From Aquicoccus porphyridii (GTDB lineage: Bacteria > Pseudomonadota > Alphaproteobacteria > Rhodobacterales > Rhodobacteraceae), in assembly GCF_008369105.1 (NCBI RefSeq), contig NZ_VINQ01000011.1:111345-175344 (forward strand): a DNA stretch of 64,000 bases, in the 5' to 3' direction. Position numbers and translations under genes: made by a program. Under the pieces are notes generated by a model. The model made no database searches, was not told the origin of the DNA, and was given only the letters and a program-made list of their open reading frames with translations. Positions within the stretch are counted from its first letter, which is position 1; every line of letters begins with the position of its first letter. Shown one piece after another: positions 1 through 9,133 of this stretch.

Positions 1-1427
1 GGCGTGAACTCCCATTTCGCGGTCGAGGGGATGCGATGCTCGATAAAGGCATCGGGCCGGGACGTACGGGCAAAAAGCTTGCGCCGGTTGACCCACGGCC
101 CGAGCGAGGTCGTGCCGGTCACGTCCGGCGAGGTGGTGACGATCCGCCCGACCAGCGCGCTGTCACCTTTTGCCAACCCGTCAAGGATCTTGCCAAACGC
201 CATCTGGGTCGAAATCTCGCGGTCGGTGGCGCCCGAAATCGCGGGGGCGGGCAACCGATCGTCGGTGTAACGCCGCACGCCCCTGGCAAAGAACGGCACC
301 TCATCAAGAAACCCGCGCAAACCTTCCGCATCCGCGACCCCGGCAAAACGCTCCCATTCCTGCCCCTCCGGCACGCCCATATGCGCCTGCCATTCGGCCA
401 TCTGCGCGCGGGTCATCAACCCGCCGTGATTGTCCTTGTGCCCGGCAATGGGCGTGCCCCAGCCCTTGATCGTATAGGCGAGGAAACAGGTCGGGCGATC
501 ATGCTCGATGCTGGCAAAGACATCCGCCATGGTCTGCACGCAATTGCCGCCGAGGTTTTCCATCAGCGCAGCCAGTTCCGCATCGCTCCGCCGCTCGATG
601 AGCGCCGTCACGTCCCCCTGATCGCCCAGATCGTCCATCAGCCGCTGCCGCCAGACCGCACCCCCCTGATAGGTCAGCGCCGAATATTCCGCGTTGGGAC
701 AGGCGTCGATCCAGTCGCGCAAGGCATTGCCGCCCGGCTCCTCGAAGGCCGCGCGTTGCAGCGCGCCGTATTTCACCCGCACCACGTCCCATCCGAACGC
801 GTCGAATATCTTCTCGACCCGCTCGAACAGCCCCTCGCGCACGATCCCGTCCAGCGACTGGCGGTTATAGTCGATGACCCACCAGCAATTGCGCAGGTCG
901 TTCTTCCAGCCCTCCTGCAACGCCTCGTAGATGTTGCCCTCGTCCAGTTCCGCATCGCCCACCAGCGCCACCATCCGGCCAAGCGGCAGATCCGCACCCC
1001 ACTCCTTGGCGGCGATGTAATCCTGCACCAGCGACGCGAAACTCGTGATCGCCACGCCGAGGCCCACCGACCCGGTCGAGAAATCCACGTCATCCACATC
1101 CTTGGTGCGGCTGGGATAGCTCTGCACACCGCCAAACCCGCGAAACGCCTCCATCCGCTCACGGTCGAGATGACCCATCATGTATTGCATCGCATGAAAG
1201 ACCGGTCCGGCATGGGGTTTGACCGCCACACGGTCCTCGGGGCGCAGCGCCGAGAAATAAAGCGCCGTCATGATCGACACCATTGAGGCCGAAGACGCCT
1301 GATGCCCGCCCACCTTGATCCCGTCGGGATTGGGGCGGATGTGGTTGGCATGATGGATCATCCAGTGCGACAGCCAAAGCAGGCGCTGCTCGACAGTCTT
1401 GAGGTGAACGGAGTCAATCTCGGTCAT
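1..1427 (-). CDS. Thiamine-diphosphate 2-oxoacid dehydrogenase E1 (AceE/transketolase-like), 3' end cut by window
   Basis: About 475 residues are present and the rest lies beyond the left edge. The N-terminal half carries a thiamine-diphosphate binding motif: GDAELDEG, then a hydrophobic stretch ending in DYN. It also has the HIRPNPDGIKVGGH stretch typical of homodimeric pyruvate dehydrogenase E1 (AceE) and related enzymes often annotated as transketolase. Such E1 enzymes decarboxylate a 2-oxoacid and hand the acyl group to an E2 lipoyl protein. The ATG at 1427 starts MTEIDSVHLK. The gene lies 23 bp downstream of the dmdA-like gene on the same strand, so the two are probably cotranscribed. 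Since MegL upstream yields 2-oxobutyrate, 2-oxobutyrate is a plausible substrate, but that is inference. Confidence 0.75.
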   Translation of the reverse strand, partial: MTEIDSVHLKTVEQRLLWLSHWMIHHANHIRPNPDGIKVGGHQASSASMVSIMTALYFSALRPEDRVAVKPHAGPVFHAMQYMMGHLDRERMEAFRGFGGVQSYPSRTKDVDDVDFSTGSVGLGVAITSFASLVQDYIAAKEWGADLPLGRMVALVGDAELDEGNIYEALQEGWKNDLRNCWWVIDYNRQSLDGIVREGLFERVEKIFDAFGWDVVRVKYGALQRAAFEEPGGNALRDWIDACPNAEYSALTYQGGAVWRQRLMDDLGDQGDVTALIERRSDAELAALMENLGGNCVQTMADVFASIEHDRPTCFLAYTIKGWGTPIAGHKDNHGGLMTRAQMAEWQAHMGVPEGQEWERFAGVADAEGLRGFLDEVPFFARGVRRYTDDRLPAPAISGATDREISTQMAFGKILDGLAKGDSALVGRIVTTSPDVTGTTSLGPWVNRRKLFARTSRPDAFIEHRIPSTAKWEFT

Positions 1428-1450
1428 GGCGCATCCCATCGCGTGACGTG

Positions 1451-2569
1451 CTACTTTTTCCCAAACGGAAGCGGGGCAATCCGCGTGTCTACGGCCCCCT
1501 CTTCCAGAACGGTAGTGAGTCCTTCGGCAGTATCCACCAGATCGGCCCGGACAAGCCCGACACCGATGGTCTGGTCAAACCGTCGGGAAAAGGCAAACTC
1601 GCACACTTGTCCAATCACGGAATCCCCCATCGCAAGCGGCACCGAGTGGTCCGGCGGCGTTGGCCGACCGTCAAGGACAAGCCCCACGCGCCTGCGCGCC
1701 GGGCCCTCGGCCGCGATCCGCTCCAACGCGGCGCGGCCAACGAAATCATGCCCCGCCTCGAGGTTGACCATCGCGCTCAACCCCACCTCGAACGGGTTCG
1801 CCCGCGCTGTCTGCCAACGCATATCGGCACCGTAAGAGATCAACCCGCTTTCCAGACGTTCGATATCATTGGGCGCACCCGGGCCGATCCCGAACGGTGC
1901 ACCCGCCTCGGCAACCATGGCCCAGAGGTCACTCCCCCGCGCGCTGTCCATCAGGTAAAGCTCGAACCCGCCCTGCTTTGACCAACCGGACCGCGCGAGG
2001 ATCATGGGAATACCCGCAAGCGTGATCTTTTCAAACGCGAAATGGCGCATGTCACGCACGGAATCGCCAAACAGCGCCGCCGCCACATCCACCGCCTTCG
2101 GCCCCTGGATGGCAAGCGGGGAGACATCGGGCTCATCCACCTGCACGTCCCAACCCCGCTCATGCCCGATCGCCGCCGCCCACAGGTGAATGTCGCTGTC
2201 GGCCACCGAAAGCCAATAGCGATCCTCGGCCAGTTTGAGCAGCACCGGATCGTTGATCAGCCACCCGTCGTGATCGCACAGCGGCACATAGCGCCCCTGC
2301 CCGACCCACGTCTTGGTCAGGTCACGCGGCGTGAGATACTGCGCCAGCCGCCCGGCATCCGGGCCGCGCAATTCGACCTGCCGCTGTGCGGCCACATCCC
2401 ACATCGCGACACCGTTCAAAAGCCGGTCATACTCGGCCTCGGGGTCTCCGAAATGCCCCGGGATCAGCATGTGATTATAGACCGAGAAGTTCTGCACCCC
2501 GCTTTGCACGGTGGCGTCGAAGAACGCGGACTTGCGCAGGTTCGGACCGATGGAAATCTGGAATGGCAT
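1451..2569 (-). CDS. dmdA: Dimethylsulfoniopropionate demethylase-like aminomethyltransferase (DmdA/GcvT family)
   Basis: A 372-residue GcvT-fold protein, close to the length known for DmdA. DmdA moves a methyl group from DMSP to tetrahydrofolate, giving methylmercaptopropionate. Visible similarities to DmdA are YNHMLIP near residue 35, the WDVAAQRQVEL block, and SGWSKQGGFELYL followed by NDIERLESGLISYG. The ATG at 2569 (MPFQISIGP) is preferred; the frame stays open upstream but that part does not look like DmdA. It lies 25 bp after megL and 23 bp before the E1-like gene, all leftward. Roseobacters carry several DmdA-like paralogues, and I cannot tell from motifs alone whether this one acts on DMSP or on another methyl donor such as glycine betaine or sarcosine. 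Confidence 0.7.
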   Translation of the reverse strand: MPFQISIGPNLRKSAFFDATVQSGVQNFSVYNHMLIPGHFGDPEAEYDRLLNGVAMWDVAAQRQVELRGPDAGRLAQYLTPRDLTKTWVGQGRYVPLCDHDGWLINDPVLLKLAEDRYWLSVADSDIHLWAAAIGHERGWDVQVDEPDVSPLAIQGPKAVDVAAALFGDSVRDMRHFAFEKITLAGIPMILARSGWSKQGGFELYLMDSARGSDLWAMVAEAGAPFGIGPGAPNDIERLESGLISYGADMRWQTARANPFEVGLSAMVNLEAGHDFVGRAALERIAAEGPARRRVGLVLDGRPTPPDHSVPLAMGDSVIGQVCEFAFSRRFDQTIGVGLVRADLVDTAEGLTTVLEEGAVDTRIAPLPFGKK

Positions 2570-2594
2570 CAGGCGGGCTTTCTGGTTCGATGTT

Positions 2595-3797
2595 TCAGGC
2601 GGATTTTCTGAGCGCGGGCTGGTGCAACGCGTCATCCAGATCGTCGATGATATCGGACAAATCCTCAAGCCCCACCGAAAGCCGGATCAATCCGTCGCTG
2701 ATCCCGTGCTCGGCCCGTTCCTCGGGGCTATAGGTCGAATGAGTCATCGAGGCAGGATGCTGGATCAGCGTTTCGGCATCGCCCAGCGACACCCCGCGCA
2801 CGATCATCCGCAGCCCGTTCATCATGTCGCGCCCGGCCTCCAGCCCGTCCTTGAGTTCAAAGGCGATCATCGCGCCGGGCAGGGCCATCTGACGTCGGGC
2901 CAGCGCGTGCTGGCCAAAACTCCCAAGCCCCGGGAATTGCACGCTGGCCACCGCCGGGTGCGCCTCAAGCCACTCGGCCACCGCCTGCGCGCTGGCGCAA
3001 TGCCGCTCCATCCTGAGGCTGAGCGTCTTGAGCCCGCGCAAGACCAGCATTGCGTTGAACGGCGCCATCACCGCGCCGGTCATGTCCTTCATGCCGAACA
3101 GGCGGATCTCGCTGATCGCCTCGGCCCGTCCGACCACGACGCCGGCGACCAGGTCACCATGCCCGCCCAGGTACTTGGTCGCCGAGTGCACCACCAGATC
3201 GGCGCCCAGCGCGATGGGCCGTGTAAGATAGGGCGTGGCATAGGTGTTGTCGACCATGACCTGCGCCCCGCCCGCATGGGCGATCCGCGCCACCGCCGCG
3301 ATGTCCACCAGCCGCATGTTGGGATTGGCCGGCGTCTCGAAATAGACCACGCGGGTCTTGTCGCTCATCGCCTGTGCAAGGTTCTCGGGCTCCGTCATGT
3401 CCACATGGGTCACGGTAATGCCGAACTTGCGCAGCCCGTGATGCATGAACGCAAAGGTGCAGCCATAAAGCGTCTTGTCCACGATCACCTCGTCGCCCGG
3501 CGCCAGCAACGTCCAGAGCGTGGCGGTGATCGCCCCCATCCCCGAAGCCAGCGCCAGCCCCGCCTCCGCCCCTTCGAGCGAGGCCATGCGCCGCTCCAAC
3601 AACTCGAGCGTCGGATTCGAGATGCGTGAATAGACATGGCCGGGCCGCTCGCCCGCGAACATTTCGCCGCCCGCCTCGGCGGACTCGAAGGCAAAGGTCG
3701 AGGTCAGGTGCAAGGGCGGGGTCAGCGCACCCTCATGCTCCATCGGATCATGTCCAAGGTGAATGGCGCGGGTGGCAAAGCCGGGGGTCTGGGTCAT
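2595..3797 (-). CDS. megL: Methionine gamma-lyase
   Basis: A 400-residue PLP enzyme of the Cys/Met metabolism family. Methionine gamma-lyase cleaves L-methionine to methanethiol, 2-oxobutyrate and ammonia. The PLP lysine sits in SATKYLGGHGD. The LYGCTFAF segment contains the tyrosine and cysteine that distinguish methionine gamma-lyase from cystathionine lyases and synthases. The start at 3797 (MTQTPGFATR) follows an AAGGAGA ribosome-binding site. It is the first gene of a leftward unit with the dmdA-like and E1-like genes and is divergent from an Lrp-type regulator starting 110 bp away. Its product fits the sulfur theme, because methanethiol is also the end product of DMSP demethylation. Confidence 0.88.
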   Translation of the reverse strand: MTQTPGFATRAIHLGHDPMEHEGALTPPLHLTSTFAFESAEAGGEMFAGERPGHVYSRISNPTLELLERRMASLEGAEAGLALASGMGAITATLWTLLAPGDEVIVDKTLYGCTFAFMHHGLRKFGITVTHVDMTEPENLAQAMSDKTRVVYFETPANPNMRLVDIAAVARIAHAGGAQVMVDNTYATPYLTRPIALGADLVVHSATKYLGGHGDLVAGVVVGRAEAISEIRLFGMKDMTGAVMAPFNAMLVLRGLKTLSLRMERHCASAQAVAEWLEAHPAVASVQFPGLGSFGQHALARRQMALPGAMIAFELKDGLEAGRDMMNGLRMIVRGVSLGDAETLIQHPASMTHSTYSPEERAEHGISDGLIRLSVGLEDLSDIIDDLDDALHQPALRKSA

Positions 3798-3906
3798 ATG
3801 AGATCTCCTTTTGCGACAGGATATCGCATGAAAGGAAGGTATGGATTGCCATTTCCACCTCAAACGAGATAATATTTGGCAGACCATGCTAATAGTGAGC
3901 TAGAAA

Positions 3907-4362
3907 ATGGACGACAAGGACCGCCAGATCATCCGCGCCCTGCAACGCGACGGGCGCATGTCGAACCAGGACCTGGCCGCGATGGTCAACCTCTCGCCCT
4001 CGCCCTGCCTGCGCCGGGTGCGCAATCTTGAAAAATCCGGCGTGATCGAAGGCTACAGCGCGCGGGTGAACGCGCGGGCCTATGGGCTGGCCATCACCGC
4101 TTTCGTGCATATCCGGCTCGAACGGCATGATGAGGAAACGGTGCAGAATTTTGAGCGCCAGATCGACGGGATGGAAGAGGTTCTGGAATGCCACGTCATG
4201 ACCGGGCAAACCGATTACCAGTTGCGCGTCGTGGTCGAATCGCTGGACGCCTATGAACGCTTCATCCGCACCCAATTGCAGCGCCTGGGTGGAATCGGCT
4301 CCATCGACACCAGCTTTGCCTATGGCACGATCAAGAACAGCACGGTGTTTCCCGCGCGTTGA
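3907..4362 (+). CDS. Lrp/AsnC family transcriptional regulator
   Basis: A 151-residue protein with the standard Lrp layout: an N-terminal helix-turn-helix (DDKDRQIIRALQRDGRMSNQ, then LAAMVNLSPSPCLRRVRNLE) followed by an alpha/beta ligand-sensing RAM domain with the GQTDYQLRVVV segment. Lrp-type proteins usually sense an amino acid. It is transcribed away from megL; the 109-bp gap includes an AT-rich ATAATATT core where a shared operator could lie. The likely job is control of the megL unit in response to methionine or a related amino acid, inferred from position only. Confidence 0.88.
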   Translation: MDDKDRQIIRALQRDGRMSNQDLAAMVNLSPSPCLRRVRNLEKSGVIEGYSARVNARAYGLAITAFVHIRLERHDEETVQNFERQIDGMEEVLECHVMTGQTDYQLRVVVESLDAYERFIRTQLQRLGGIGSIDTSFAYGTIKNSTVFPAR

Positions 4363-4435
4363 CAAGCCGCTCCGGGGACTTTCAAAGCGTGGAATTATCG
4401 GCGATACAGCCGCCCAGACAGATGGACGTCCGATC

Positions 4436-5347
4436 ATGCCTGACGATACACCAGACCTCAGGAACCGCATTCGCTTTGCCGCCATTCGCGGCACGCTATG
4501 GATGCTGCGCTGCCTGCCCTATCGCTGGCGCGTGCCCGCTTCGGGCTGGATCGTGTCGCGCATCGTGGCCCCGCTCGTGGGCTGGCGCAAACGCATCCGC
4601 GCCAATCTCGCCCGCATCCGCCCCGACCTGCCCCGCGCCGAGGTCGAACGCCTCACCCGCGCCGTGCCCGACAATTTCGGCCGCACCATGGCCGAGCTTT
4701 TCTCGCCCGAGGAGTTCGTGCCCATCGCCTGCGCCACCCCGTTCGAGGGTCCCGGCCTCGCCGCGCTCGACGCCGCCCGCGCCGAGGGGCGCCCGGTGAT
4801 CCTCGTCTCGGGGCATTTCGGCAATTACGACGTGATCCGCGCGGGCGTGATTCATCGCGGCTTCTCCGTCGGTGGTATCTATCGCCCGATGAACATCCGC
4901 CAGTTTAACGAGATCTATGTCGAAACCATCTCGAAGATCGGCACGCCGCTCTTCTCGCGCGGCCGTCGCGGCATGGCCGAAATGATGCGCTTTCTCAAGG
5001 GCGGTGGCACGCTCGCCGTGCTGATCGACCAGCGCCTGCGCAATGGCGCGCCGCTCGATTTCTTCGGCCATCCGGCCTATACCGCGCTCTCCTTTGCCGA
5101 ACTGGCGCTCAAATACGACGCGGTCCTGATCCCCTGCTATGGCATCCGCCAGCCTGACGGCCTTTCGTTCCGCGCCGTGTTCGAAGCTCCTGTGCCCCAC
5201 ACGACGCCCGAGGACATGACCCAGGCATTGAACGACTCGCTCGAAGCACAGGTGCGCGCGCATATGGGCCAATGGCTCTGGTTCCACAACCGCTGGAAAG
5301 AAATCAAGAAACCCCGCCAAGCCCCGGAAGCCGCCAAGGAGGCATGA
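4436..5347 (+). CDS. Lipid A biosynthesis-type lauroyl acyltransferase (LpxL/HtrB family)
   Basis: A 303-residue membrane-associated acyltransferase. The HX4D catalytic motif is seen as HFGNYD near residue 126, followed by GGIYRPMNI and VLIDQRLRNG, as in LpxL/LpxM-type enzymes that add secondary acyl chains to lipid A. The ATG at 4436 (MPDDTPDLRN) is chosen because upstream in-frame sequence overlaps the Lrp gene and is not similar to the family. The stop is followed one base later by the neuB start, so the two are likely cotranscribed. The neighbourhood of nonulosonate and Kdo-transferase genes supports a lipopolysaccharide role. The exact acyl chain and site cannot be read from sequence. 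Confidence 0.85.
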   Translation: MPDDTPDLRNRIRFAAIRGTLWMLRCLPYRWRVPASGWIVSRIVAPLVGWRKRIRANLARIRPDLPRAEVERLTRAVPDNFGRTMAELFSPEEFVPIACATPFEGPGLAALDAARAEGRPVILVSGHFGNYDVIRAGVIHRGFSVGGIYRPMNIRQFNEIYVETISKIGTPLFSRGRRGMAEMMRFLKGGGTLAVLIDQRLRNGAPLDFFGHPAYTALSFAELALKYDAVLIPCYGIRQPDGLSFRAVFEAPVPHTTPEDMTQALNDSLEAQVRAHMGQWLWFHNRWKEIKKPRQAPEAAKEA

Positions 5348-5348
5348 C

Positions 5349-6380
5349 ATGAAGATTGCACATCGCGAGATCGGCCCAGATCACCCGCCCCTCGTCATCG
5401 CTGAGATCGGCATCAACCACGGTGGCGATCTGGAGGTGGCGAAAGAGATGGTGCGCCTCGCGGCAGGCGCGGGCTGCGAGATGATCAAGCACCAGACCCA
5501 TATCGTCGAAGACGAGATGACCGACGAGGCCAAGCAGATCTTTCCGCCCAACGCCGATATCTCGATCTGGCACGTGATGGAGCAATGCGCGCTTTCCCGC
5601 GAGGACGAGGCCGAGCTGAAGCGCTATACCGAAGAACTGGGCATGATCTGGATTTCAACGCCGTTTTCCCGCGCCGCCTGCGATTTCCTCGCCTCGCTCG
5701 ACGTGCCCGCCTACAAGATCGGCTCTGGCGAGGCCGACAACCTGCCGCTCATCCGCCACATTGCGGCCAAGGGCAAGCCGGTGATCCTGTCCACGGGCAT
5801 GCAGACCATAGAGACGATGCGCGCCAGCGTCGCAATCCTCGAAGCGGCGGGGGTGGATTATGCCCTTCTTGAATGCACCAACCTCTACCCCTCGCCGCCC
5901 GAAATCGTCTCGCTCAAGGGCGTGACCGAACTGCGCAATGCCTTCCCCAAGGCCGTCGTGGGCTTTTCCGATCACTCCATCGGCCCCGAAATGGCGCTGG
6001 CCAGCGTGGCACTGGGCGCCTCGATCCTTGAACGCCACTACACCGACACCCGCTATCGCAGGGGGCCGGATATCTCCTGCTCGATGGACCCAGCCGAACT
6101 GCGCTTGCTGATCGACCGCTCCCGCGAAATCTGGATCGCCGCCAACAACGACAAGAAACGCACCGGCCCCGAGGAGGACGTCTATCGCTTTGCCCGCGCC
6201 AGCGTCGTGGCCGATGCCGACCTGTCCGCCGGTCACGTCATCCGCGAACAGGATATCTGGGCCCGCCGCCCCGGCTCGGGTGAGATCCCGGGCTATGACT
6301 TCGACAAGGTGCTGGGCCGGACCCTGAAGCACGCCGTGACCCGCAACCAGCAACTCAAATGGAGCGATTTCAAAACCTGA
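5349..6380 (+). CDS. neuB: N-acetylneuraminate synthase family protein (nonulosonic acid synthase)
   Basis: A 343-residue NeuB-type enzyme that condenses a six-carbon amino sugar with phosphoenolpyruvate to give a nine-carbon nonulosonic acid. The order is the NeuB TIM-barrel (VIAEIGINHGGDL at the start, then IKHQTH, STPFSRAA, IGSGEADNLPL, STGMQ, ECTNLYPSPP and GFSDHSIG) and a C-terminal SAF antifreeze-like domain (about residues 280-343). Family members make sialic, legionaminic or pseudaminic acid, and motif reading alone does not separate these. NeuC and NeuA homologues in the same locus argue for a sialic- or legionaminic-type route from UDP-GlcNAc. Confidence 0.9.
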   Translation: MKIAHREIGPDHPPLVIAEIGINHGGDLEVAKEMVRLAAGAGCEMIKHQTHIVEDEMTDEAKQIFPPNADISIWHVMEQCALSREDEAELKRYTEELGMIWISTPFSRAACDFLASLDVPAYKIGSGEADNLPLIRHIAAKGKPVILSTGMQTIETMRASVAILEAAGVDYALLECTNLYPSPPEIVSLKGVTELRNAFPKAVVGFSDHSIGPEMALASVALGASILERHYTDTRYRRGPDISCSMDPAELRLLIDRSREIWIAANNDKKRTGPEEDVYRFARASVVADADLSAGHVIREQDIWARRPGSGEIPGYDFDKVLGRTLKHAVTRNQQLKWSDFKT

Positions 6381-6388
6381 CGCCACCT

Positions 6389-7063
6389 TCAGGCACGCGG
6401 CAGATCCGCGACCTTCCACAACCCCAGCATCTTGCCCGGCGCCTGCCCCGGCACATCCTCTTGCCCCTCTTCCAGAAGCAGGACCGGCGCAGGCAGGTTG
6501 AAAGGCGGCGCCTCGAGGTCGATCCTGCGCCATTGGCCGGTCGAAATCTCTTGGTTGATGCCGCTGCCGGGATAGGTCGTGGTCAAGAGCCACTCGGCCC
6601 CCGAGGCCCTGATATTAGCCAGCGCGGCCTTCACATGCGCGGTCGAAAGATGCACGAGGCAATCACGGGTAAAGATCAGATCGTGCCGCAGGATCGGCCC
6701 CGCGATCAGGTCGATCACTTCAAATTGCACCCCATCGCGCGCATGGGCCGCGCGGTTGGCCTCGATCATCTCGGTCACGATATCGCCGCCGGTATATTGC
6801 GCCACGCCCAGATCGGTCCGCGCCATCCAGAAATAATCGCCGCAGGGCAGGTCAAGAAGGCTCTCGATCCCCAGTTCCGCCACCAGCGCCGGTAGCCTTT
6901 CGCGCAGGATCAGTGTCGCATCGAGGTTCGACCCCTTGCCCGACCGGCTCTCGGCATCGCCCCATTTGTTCGAGCGGTAATACCGCGAAAACACCTCGGC
7001 CGGGTCACGCCCCGCCAGCTTCCATTTCCGCAGCCGCTCCTTCAGCCCACCGAAAACCCCCAT
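6389..7063 (-). CDS. Class I SAM-dependent methyltransferase
   Basis: A 224-residue protein with a recognisable SAM-binding motif I (LLDLPCGDYFWM near residue 68) and a motif-II-like acidic strand (YTGGDIV). It lies inside the nonulosonate/LPS locus but on the opposite strand to neuB, whose stop is 8 bp from its own stop. A role in methylating a surface sugar is a reasonable guess; the substrate is not visible. The end of the protein has hydrophobic LLLEEGQEDVPGQAP sequence that I do not recognise. Confidence 0.8.
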   Translation of the reverse strand: MGVFGGLKERLRKWKLAGRDPAEVFSRYYRSNKWGDAESRSGKGSNLDATLILRERLPALVAELGIESLLDLPCGDYFWMARTDLGVAQYTGGDIVTEMIEANRAAHARDGVQFEVIDLIAGPILRHDLIFTRDCLVHLSTAHVKAALANIRASGAEWLLTTTYPGSGINQEISTGQWRRIDLEAPPFNLPAPVLLLEEGQEDVPGQAPGKMLGLWKVADLPRA

Positions 7064-7100
7064 CCCGCCCGCCCTTCCCTTCCAGCTTCAATTTTCAGAC

Positions 7101-7889
7101 TTAGAACGGCGGCATCCGCCCGCCATGCTCAAGCCAGTAGTCCCTAACCCAACCCACCTGTCCATGTCCCATATGCGGGAACCGGTCCCAGAATCCCGTC
7201 CGCTCAGGCACCAGCGCGATAGGGCGCGGATCGCCGTGAAAGGCGATGATCTTCGCCGAGTCCGGCGGCTCTTTCGGCGGCAGCATCAGATCGAGCCCGA
7301 TGGGCTGGCGCAGCCATCGCTTGAAGCTGATCACCCAACCCGCTGGCCAGAACGCGAGCCCCTCGGCATGGGCGGCCACGAAATCCTGCTCGTTGCGAAA
7401 CCGTGCCATCGCACCCGCCTTGTCGGCCTGAAACGCGTCGAAGATCTGTGGCTGGCTCCCGACATCAAAGGCGAACACCCCGGTGCCCAGCTCGGGCGGG
7501 CGCGTGCCTTCGCGCCCCGGTCGCCAGCCCTCGCCGACGTCGATGCCGGTAAAGGCGCCCGGATGCGCGAACATTTCGTCAAGCCCGCGCAGCACCACCA
7601 TGTCGAGATCGACAAACAAACAGCGCCCCCGCAGCCCACGCAGATCGGCCACGTAAAGCGCGAGCTTCGGCCAGACCCCCTTGGTATACCATTCACCCGG
7701 CGCCAGCCCGATATCGGGAATGGGGAGCGCCTCGACACCCTCGACGAACCCTTGCGCATCATCGGTCAGGCAGACAAAGCGAAATCGCCCCGAAATCGCC
7801 CCCCGGCAGGCATTGTAAAGCACGTTGACGTAATCTGGCGGGAAAAGCGTTCCCCATTTCATGCAGAGCACAATCCGGTCTTCTGCCAT
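7101..7889 (-). CDS. Probable glycosyltransferase with DXD-type motif
   Basis: A 262-residue protein with a Rossmann-like N-terminus (DRIVLCMKWGTLFPPDYVN) and a DLD motif in LFVDLDMVVL typical of metal-dependent nucleotide-sugar glycosyltransferases of the GT-A fold. The C-terminal part contains FHGDPRP, reminiscent of the metal-binding histidine found late in such enzymes. The start is placed at the ATG at 7889 because AAAGG lies 8 bp upstream; a GTG five codons earlier is possible. It reads in the same direction as the methyltransferase downstream and is divergent from neuC. It probably adds a sugar to LPS or capsule; donor and acceptor are unknown. Confidence 0.72.
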   Translation of the reverse strand: MAEDRIVLCMKWGTLFPPDYVNVLYNACRGAISGRFRFVCLTDDAQGFVEGVEALPIPDIGLAPGEWYTKGVWPKLALYVADLRGLRGRCLFVDLDMVVLRGLDEMFAHPGAFTGIDVGEGWRPGREGTRPPELGTGVFAFDVGSQPQIFDAFQADKAGAMARFRNEQDFVAAHAEGLAFWPAGWVISFKRWLRQPIGLDLMLPPKEPPDSAKIIAFHGDPRPIALVPERTGFWDRFPHMGHGQVGWVRDYWLEHGGRMPPF

Positions 7890-7981
7890 GCGGGCGCCTT
7901 TCACCTCGGAATCCGCGAATACCTAGACATCCATGCCCATTCTGTCCATACCATCCCCCACCTCGCAACACCGGGAAAACC

Positions 7982-9103
7982 ATGACCAAACGCCTTCTCT
8001 TCGTCACCGGCACCCGTGCCGATTTCGGCAAGATTGAGCCCCTGGCGCTGGCCGCCCGCGACGCTGGCCATGACGTGAGCTTCTTCGTCACCGGCATGCA
8101 CATGCTCGAACGCTATGGCCTCACCAAGATCGAGGTGCACCGCACCCCGGGCGTGACCGTGCATGAATATCTCAACCAGCGCATCTCCGATCCTCAGGAC
8201 ATGGTGCTGGCCAAGACCGTTCTGGGGTTCTCCGATTTCGTGGCCGAACACCACCCCGATCTGGTGGTGGTGCATGGCGATCGGGTCGAGGCGCTGGCCT
8301 GTGCGCTGGTTTGCGCGACCAATTACATCCGCTGCGCCCATATCGAGGGTGGCGAGGTCTCGGGCACGATCGACGAGCTGTTCCGCCATTGCAATACCAA
8401 GCTCGCCTATTGCCATTTCGTCTCGTCACAGGCCGCCGCGCGGCGGGTCATGGCGCTGGGTGAATCGCGCGAGGCGATCCACGTCATCGGCTCGCCCGAG
8501 CTCGATTTCCATTCGCGCGACTCAGGCGTGAGCATCACGGATGTAAAGACCCGGTACGAAATTCCCTTCGACGCGTTCGGCATTGCCATCTTCCATCCCG
8601 TCACCTCGGAATCCGACACGATGGGTGCACAGGCAAAGGCGTTTTTCGCCGCGTTAGAGACAAGTGGACGGAATTTCGTGGTGATCCTGCCCAACAACGA
8701 CCCCGGCTCCGAGGATATCCTCGCGGTGATCCGGCGCCTTCCGCCCGGGCGGTTCCGCACCATCCCCTCGATGCGGTTTTCCCATTTCTCCGAGGCGATG
8801 AAACACACCGCCTGCATCGCCGGGAACTCCAGCGCCGGCGTGCGCGAGGCGCCGTTTCTCGGCATTCCCTCGCTCGATATCGGCACCCGGCAAAAGAACC
8901 GCGCGAACGGGGCCTCGATCACCTCCTGCACGGCAGATGACGAAACCACCATCGCCCGATTCCTGGCCGAGGACTGGGGCAAACGCCACCCGCGCGACGC
9001 GGAATTCGGCGAAGGCAGCGCCGCAGCCCGTTTCGTCGAGGTGCTGGGCGATCCGGGCTTCTGGTCGCGCGGCCTGCAAAAGGAATTCCACGATCATGGC
9101 TGA
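7982..9103 (+). CDS. neuC: UDP-N-acetylglucosamine 2-epimerase, hydrolysing
   Basis: A 373-residue enzyme of the hydrolysing UDP-GlcNAc 2-epimerase family, which makes N-acetylmannosamine (or a related sugar) as the precursor used by NeuB. Family signatures are FVTGTRADFGK at the N-terminus, VVVHGDRVEAL, AHIEGGEVSGTIDE, and the C-terminal GNSSAGVREAP and IGTRQKNR blocks. It starts with ATG at 7982 and is divergent from the glycosyltransferase. Together with neuB and neuA it gives the locus a complete three-step nonulosonate activation route. Confidence 0.9.
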   Translation: MTKRLLFVTGTRADFGKIEPLALAARDAGHDVSFFVTGMHMLERYGLTKIEVHRTPGVTVHEYLNQRISDPQDMVLAKTVLGFSDFVAEHHPDLVVVHGDRVEALACALVCATNYIRCAHIEGGEVSGTIDELFRHCNTKLAYCHFVSSQAAARRVMALGESREAIHVIGSPELDFHSRDSGVSITDVKTRYEIPFDAFGIAIFHPVTSESDTMGAQAKAFFAALETSGRNFVVILPNNDPGSEDILAVIRRLPPGRFRTIPSMRFSHFSEAMKHTACIAGNSSAGVREAPFLGIPSLDIGTRQKNRANGASITSCTADDETTIARFLAEDWGKRHPRDAEFGEGSAAARFVEVLGDPGFWSRGLQKEFHDHG

Positions 9104-9133
9104 ATCTCGCGCCATGATCAGAACGCACATTGA

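Noticed and set aside
36..1286. Long rightward open frame (416 codons)
   Set aside because: It is the antisense shadow of the E1-like gene; the minus-strand reading has clear family motifs and this one has none.
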